64,000 bases of DNA from JBBDSJ01 sp040905025. Its GTDB lineage: Bacteria; Pseudomonadota; Gammaproteobacteria; Methylohalomonadales; Methylohalomonadaceae. Where the stretch lies: positions 17,430 to 81,429 of the forward strand of contig JBBDSJ010000121.1 in the NCBI GenBank assembly GCA_040905025.1, in the 5' to 3' direction. The translations under genes were made by a program, and so were the position numbers. This document shows, piece by piece, positions 60,284-64,000 of this stretch. Position 1 is the first letter of the stretch, and every line of letters starts with the position of its first letter. The notes beneath the pieces were generated by a model, which was given only the letters and a program-made list of their open reading frames with translations, did not search any database and was not told where the DNA came from.

Positions 60284-60317
60284 AGTTAGTAGCAGTAATT
60301 TATCAAGGATCATGACT

Positions 60318-61046
60318 ATGGGCATTACAGAACAGGTACCGTGGACTCGGGAAGAATTCGAGCAAAAACTGCGCGCCAAGGAAAAGTATTACCATATCAA
60401 CCATCCTTTCCAGGTGCAGATGAATGCCGGGCAACTTGACAAATCAGCCATACAGGGCTGGGTTGCCAACCGGTTTTATTATCAGGTATGCATCCCCATA
60501 AAAGATGCGGCCATTATGGCCAATTGCCGCGATCGTGATGTACGCCGCTTGTGGGTGCAACGCATTATTGATCATGATGGCAGCAGCGGTAATGAAGGCG
60601 GTATTGAGGCATGGCTGCAACTTGGCGATGCTGTCGGGTTGACGCGCGAAGAGCTTCTGTCTGAAGAGCATGTATTACCCGGTGTGCGCTTCGCGATTGA
60701 TGCCTATGTCAATTTTGCGCGGCGTGCGAGCTGGCAGGAAGCGGCTTGTTCGTCGCTGACTGAATTGTTTGCACCAAAGATACATCAGAACAGACTGGAT
60801 ACCTGGCCGCAGCACTACACCTGGATTGAGCCTGAAGGCTACAACTATTTTCGCAAACGGCTCGCTGAGGCACGCCGTGACGTTGAACATGGACTGCAAA
60901 TCACGCTGGACCACTTCCGCACCCGCGAACAGCAGGAATATGCACTCAGCCTGCTGCAATTCAAGCTGGATATCCTCTGGACCATGCTTGATGCGATGTG
61001 GATGGCCTATATAGAGAACAAACCACCCTATCATTGTGTCGAATGA
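60318..61046 (+). CDS. pqqC: pyrroloquinoline-quinone synthase PqqC
   Basis: A 242-residue oxidase that catalyses the last step, ring closure and eight-electron oxidation to PQQ. HINHPFQVQMNAGQL, GWVANRFYYQVCIPIKDAAIMANC and RIIDHDGSSGNEGGIEAW hold the conserved substrate-binding His, Arg and Tyr residues, and the helix bundle continues to the end. ATG 60318 has AAGGA 8 bp upstream; ATG 60312 is too close to it. The stop overlaps the pqqD start. Confidence 0.96.
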   Translation: MGITEQVPWTREEFEQKLRAKEKYYHINHPFQVQMNAGQLDKSAIQGWVANRFYYQVCIPIKDAAIMANCRDRDVRRLWVQRIIDHDGSSGNEGGIEAWLQLGDAVGLTREELLSEEHVLPGVRFAIDAYVNFARRASWQEAACSSLTELFAPKIHQNRLDTWPQHYTWIEPEGYNYFRKRLAEARRDVEHGLQITLDHFRTREQQEYALSLLQFKLDILWTMLDAMWMAYIENKPPYHCVE

Positions 61047-61333
61047 ATATGGACATGAGTCAAGACAAGGCAATACCTGAACTGGTGCCAACTTTCCGGA
61101 TGCAATGGGAAAAGGTACAGGACTGTCATGTACTGCTGTATCCGGAAGGCATGATTAAACTCAGCAGCAGTGCTGCTGCAATTCTTGAACACATCAATGG
61201 CGAGAAAACTGTTGCGGCTATTATTGACGACCTGAAAGCACAGTTTCCCGGCGCCGAACTCGAGCAGGATGTACGCAAATTTATGGAGGTAGCTCATGAC
61301 AATGGCTGGATCAGACCAAAAAAATCAGAGTAA
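61043..61333 (+). CDS. pqqD: PqqD, peptide chaperone of PQQ synthesis
   Basis: A 96-residue RiPP recognition protein that binds PqqA and delivers it to PqqE. PELVPTFRMQWEKVQDCHVLLYPEGMIKLSSSAAAILEHINGEKTVAAII in pieces is the winged-helix RRE fold. ATG 61043 overlaps the pqqC stop (ATGA); ATG 61049 and ATG 61055 are alternatives. Its end overlaps pqqE by 38 bp, an unusually long overlap. Confidence 0.95.
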   Translation: MNMDMSQDKAIPELVPTFRMQWEKVQDCHVLLYPEGMIKLSSSAAAILEHINGEKTVAAIIDDLKAQFPGAELEQDVRKFMEVAHDNGWIRPKKSE

Positions 61334-62468
61334 ACCGCTCTGGCTACTCGCTGAGCTTACCTATCGCTGTCCATTACAGTGTCCGTATTGTTCAAACCCG
61401 GTAGAGATAGCCAAATACAAGGATGAGCTGACTACTGAAGAGTGGTTCAAGGTCATGCGCGAAGCGCGTGAAATGGGTGCTACGCAACTGGGTTTTTCCG
61501 GTGGTGAACCACTGGTACGCCCGGATCTGGAAGAACTCATCGCTGAAGCACGGCGGCTTGGATATTACACCAACCTGATCACCTCGGGCGTCGGCATGGA
61601 CGAAGCCCGCGTAAAAGCCTTCAAGGAAGCCGGTCTCGACCATATTCAGATCAGCTTTCAGGCCAGTAATGAGGAACTGAATAATTTTCTGGCCGGCAGC
61701 AAAAGCTTCCAGCATAAAACCGAGATGGCCAGGATCGTCAAAAAATATGATTATCCGATGGTGCTGAATATCGTGCTGCATCGCAAGAATATCGACCAGA
61801 TCCGCGAAATTCTCGAGATGTGTGTGGAACTGAACGGTGACTATGTAGAGTTGGCCAGCACGCAATATTACGGCTGGTCACGTATTAACATCGACCAGTT
61901 GTTGCCAACAAAAGAACAGCTGAATAACGCCGAGGCCGTTGCCAAGGAATATCAGGATAAAATGAAAGGCAAGATGAAAATTATCTATGTCATTCCTGAT
62001 TACTATGAAAACCGGCCAAAAGCCTGTATGAATGGCTGGGGTTCTGTCTTTCTGACCATTACTCCGGACGGCACCGCCCTGCCCTGTCATGCGGCGGGTC
62101 AATTGCCCATTGAATTTCCAAATGTGCGCGACTGGAGTATCGAAGGTCTGTGGGACGACTCTGAAGGCTTCAATATTTATCGTGGCTTTGACTGGATGAA
62201 AGAACCGTGCCGATCCTGCCCGGAAAAAACCAAGGACTTTGGCGGCTGCCGGTGCCAGGCATTCATGCTCACAGGTGATGCGCGTAATGCTGACCCGGTT
62301 TGTGATAAATCATCGCATCATCAGGCGTTGCTGGATGACGTTGCACGAATCAATGCACTGGCCAAGGATGACACAGCTGAGCTTAAACCGCTGGTATTCC
62401 GGAACATGAAAAACTCCAAGCAGGCCGCCAGAGAAAGTAAAAAGGCAAGTCTCGAAACTGTTGAGTAA
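61296..62468 (+). CDS. pqqE: PqqE, radical-SAM enzyme linking Glu and Tyr of PqqA
   Basis: A 390-residue radical-SAM/SPASM protein that forms the first carbon-carbon bond of PQQ. The first cluster motif is RCPLQCPYC near residue 24-32. GFSGGEPLVRPDLEEL follows, and the SPASM region has CRSCPEKTKDFGGCRCQAF for auxiliary clusters. The first ATG at 61296 lies inside pqqD; the second ATG, 6 bp later, is equally placed. The C-terminal Lys-rich tail is short. It is the last PQQ gene here; pqqF is not seen. Confidence 0.96.
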   Translation: MTMAGSDQKNQSKPLWLLAELTYRCPLQCPYCSNPVEIAKYKDELTTEEWFKVMREAREMGATQLGFSGGEPLVRPDLEELIAEARRLGYYTNLITSGVGMDEARVKAFKEAGLDHIQISFQASNEELNNFLAGSKSFQHKTEMARIVKKYDYPMVLNIVLHRKNIDQIREILEMCVELNGDYVELASTQYYGWSRINIDQLLPTKEQLNNAEAVAKEYQDKMKGKMKIIYVIPDYYENRPKACMNGWGSVFLTITPDGTALPCHAAGQLPIEFPNVRDWSIEGLWDDSEGFNIYRGFDWMKEPCRSCPEKTKDFGGCRCQAFMLTGDARNADPVCDKSSHHQALLDDVARINALAKDDTAELKPLVFRNMKNSKQAARESKKASLETVE

Positions 62469-62544
62469 TCTTCACAGTTGTTACCAAGATGAGCAGCCTG
62501 CTTATAACCTTACCTTCCCCTATCATGGGAAAGTAACAGCATTA

Positions 62545-62693
62545 TTATCTATAAGCAGACTGCCTCTGAGCAACACGCAAAATGGTTATAATGAATTTAT
62601 CCGAATCAACCTCATATATAATACGATAATTTCCGACTCTTAAGCGACGTAGCCCTGCAAAACCACCCTTTAAGAGTCTGCCTTTATGAGAAA
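62545..62693 (-). pseudogene. C-terminal remnant of a RelE-type toxin, cut by an IS element
   Basis: The 3' part of a toxin gene: GRLLKGGFAGLRRLRVGNYRIIYEVDSDKFIITILRVAQRQSAY. The LRVGNYRIIYEV strand and the ending R-x4-YR are typical of RelE/ParE toxins. The frame continues into the IS inverted repeat and has lost its own start. The matching N-terminal part lies beyond the IS at 63942-64000. Together they show one toxin gene split by insertion. Confidence 0.8.
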
Positions 62694-62735
62694 TGGACCC
62701 AGTAAATTGGACAGCCGGATAAGTGCATCCTCGGG

Positions 62736-63560
62736 TCATGCCGCCAGCCTGGCAGCGTATTGGTAGTACACCGTATCCGGCGTTTGCCGGTCAAGTGACT
62801 GGTGTCGTCTTTTCGAGTTGTAGAACGCAAAGTACCGGCCCAGGGAAGCCCGCGCATTACCGATGCTGTCGTATGCCTTGAGGTAAACCTCCTCGTACTT
62901 TACGCTCCGCCACAGGCGCTCCACAAATACGTTATCCATCCAGCGCCCCTTACCATCCATGCTGATACTGATGTCATGACGCTTGAGCACTTGGGTAAAG
63001 TCGTCGCTGGTGAATTGACTGCCCTGATCCGTGTTGAAGATCTCTGGCGGCCCGTGACGCTCAATGGCTTCCTCAAGTGCGTCGATACAGAAACGGGTGT
63101 CCAGTGTGTTGGATACTCGCCATGAAAGAACTCGCCGTGAGTACCAATCCATGATGGCCACCAGATACACGAAGCCCCGGGCCATGGGGATATAGGTGAT
63201 ATCCGTCGCCCAGACCTGATTCGGTCGATCAATCACAACGTTCCTCAACAGGTAGGGGTACACCTTATGCGCCGGGTTCGCCAAACTGAGATTACGCCTG
63301 GGGTAACACGCCACCAGCCCCATGGTACGCATCAGTCTCTGCACCTTCTTGCGATTGACACCATGACCTTCGTCTTCAAGCCAGTCCCGGATACGCCGGC
63401 TGCCGTAGAACGGGTGTTCCAGATGGCCGCGATCGATCAGCCTCATCAGCGCAAGCTCGCTGTCCGACACCGGCTTGGGCACGTGATAGAACGTTGAGCG
63501 AGGCAGATCCAGCAAGGCGCACTGGCGCTTCACCGGCAACGGGTCCTTCCGCTCTACCAT
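62736..63560 (-). CDS. IS3-family transposase OrfB (DDE integrase domain)
   Basis: The 274-residue catalytic part of the transposase. An HTH_21-like start (LPRSTFYHVPKPVSDSEL) precedes the integrase core with the acidic residues in WATDITYIPM, FNTDQGSQFTS and VERLWRSVKYEEVY. All three catalytic residues are present, so it appears intact. Its ATG overlaps the orfA stop (ATGGTAG), which suggests coupling or a frameshift product. Confidence 0.93.
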   Translation of the reverse strand: MVERKDPLPVKRQCALLDLPRSTFYHVPKPVSDSELALMRLIDRGHLEHPFYGSRRIRDWLEDEGHGVNRKKVQRLMRTMGLVACYPRRNLSLANPAHKVYPYLLRNVVIDRPNQVWATDITYIPMARGFVYLVAIMDWYSRRVLSWRVSNTLDTRFCIDALEEAIERHGPPEIFNTDQGSQFTSDDFTQVLKRHDISISMDGKGRWMDNVFVERLWRSVKYEEVYLKAYDSIGNARASLGRYFAFYNSKRRHQSLDRQTPDTVYYQYAARLAA

Positions 63561-63862
63561 CTCTTTCCTCTGGGCCCGTGAATCCTTTCGAGCCCGCGTT
63601 CTAAAAAATCGTTCTCCATGGTCAACTGACCAATCTTGGCATGGAGGTCCTGAACGGTTTCAGCAGCATCCTCAGCCTTCTTCGCGCGCTTGCCAAACAC
63701 ATCGGGCGCGCTGTCGAGGAGCTGCTTCTTCCAATCGGTAATCTGGTTGGCGTGCACATCAAACTTCTTCACCAACTCAGCCATCGTCAAATCACCCTGC
63801 ACCGCGGCCAGGGCCACCTTGGCCTTGAACTCGGGTGAATGGGTTCGTCTTTTCTGTCTCAT
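63554..63862 (-). CDS. IS3-family transposase OrfA (helix-turn-helix)
   Basis: A 102-residue DNA-binding protein. It begins MRQKRRTHSPEFKAKVALAA, the HTH_Tnp_1 start, and continues GDLTMAELVKKFDVHANQITDWKK, followed by a coiled-coil (DLHAKIGQLTMENDFLERGLE). ATG 63862 is chosen because upstream codons run out through the inverted repeat. It overlaps orfB by 7 bp. Confidence 0.92.
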   Translation of the reverse strand: MRQKRRTHSPEFKAKVALAAVQGDLTMAELVKKFDVHANQITDWKKQLLDSAPDVFGKRAKKAEDAAETVQDLHAKIGQLTMENDFLERGLERIHGPRGKRW

Positions 63863-63941
63863 CGCTTCTCTCCTGAGCACAATGCTCATCATGGAGGAAG
63901 CACTTATCTTCGTCCACTCACTGTCCAATCAGGTGGGTCCA

Positions 63942-64000
63942 GCTCTATGTACGTCCTCTGCAATATCATCAATCTCTTTGATCAAGCGTATGCGATCTGG
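63942..64000 (-). pseudogene. N-terminal-side remnant of the same RelE-type toxin
   Basis: The 59 bases to the window end read, on the minus strand, PDRIRLIKEIDDIAEDVHRAG, like the DRxRIIExIxxLAxxP helix of RelE/ParE toxins. Its start codon and any antitoxin gene would lie beyond the window. Joining it to the part at 62545-62693 needs a 1-base (or 4-base) adjustment to keep frame, which a lost 4-bp target duplication could explain. Confidence 0.6.

Larger units (their letters stand above)
62694..63941 (-). mobile_element. IS3-family insertion sequence
   Basis: A 1248-bp element with 21-bp terminal inverted repeats, TGGACCCA-N4-ATTGGACAG at 62694-62714 and its counterpart at 63921-63941; 17 of 21 positions agree. 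It carries orfA and orfB on the minus strand. No target-site duplication is visible at the ends (AAA on the left, GCT on the right). It interrupts a RelE-type toxin gene. Confidence 0.92.

Noticed and set aside
62694..63941. Target-site duplication of the IS3-family element
   Set aside because: The bases next to the inverted repeats do not match on the two sides.

Overview
The window looks like a chromosomal scaffold from a methylotrophic gammaproteobacterium, probably a draft or metagenome assembly, because there is a 100-N gap at 10905-11004. The class is suggested by efp with epmA and epmB, lolCD, mazG, parC/parE, an OprI-like murein lipoprotein and the hslR, yoaA and cpdA homologues. Methylotrophy is inferred from cofactor genes: a nearly complete PQQ set, three gene families of tetrahydromethanopterin (H4MPT) synthesis plus a pterin dehydratase, and a nearly complete molybdenum cofactor (Moco) set with fdhD. 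No methanol or formate dehydrogenase structural gene is present, so that reading is an inference. I cannot name a genus.

Layout. 1-2030: the end of a gene-cassette array (higBA, a small membrane protein, yefM-yoeB) with one convincing attC and one degenerate attC. 2081-13872: core genes: lolCD, tsaB, an epimerase, a Cache-GGDEF cyclase, cpdA, a DinG/YoaA helicase, and the EF-P module (epmA broken by the gap, efp, epmB). 13312-23177: envelope and topology genes: NlpC/P60 lipoprotein, htpX, parC, a sugar dehydrogenase of the PQQ-dependent family, parE, xseB, ispA. 23287-31628: folE2, mazG, an HNH protein, an aminotransferase, then an envelope cluster (OprI-like lipoprotein, OmpA-family protein, glycine-zipper lipoprotein, L,D-transpeptidase). 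31734-49230: moaB, hslR, the moxR-DUF58-transglutaminase operon, a Rieske fusion protein, hrpA, a PP2C-membrane-FGE fusion, and AmpG- and OFA-type transporters. 49469-62468: the cofactor island (moaA-fdhD-mobA-mobB-moeA, then pqqB-moaE-moaD in reverse, moaC, pterin dehydratase, mfnB-DUF447-DHPS-like operon, pqqA-pqqCDE). 62545-64000: an IS3-family element inside a RelE-type toxin gene.

How it fits together. The island would supply PQQ for a periplasmic alcohol dehydrogenase, H4MPT for formaldehyde oxidation and Moco for formate dehydrogenase, which are the three cofactors needed to oxidise methanol to CO2. folE2 could feed the pterin branch. pqqA has its own promoter region with a good sigma-54 match and two hairpins, including a terminator, before pqqC.

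Two families of non-coding repeats stand out. One has six copies of 41-243 bp, built from stacked hairpins and bounded by a shared terminal inverted repeat; two copies sit in divergent promoter regions next to Moco genes. The second has two copies of 131-140 bp; one of them appears to supply the last 22 codons and the stop codon of mfnB.
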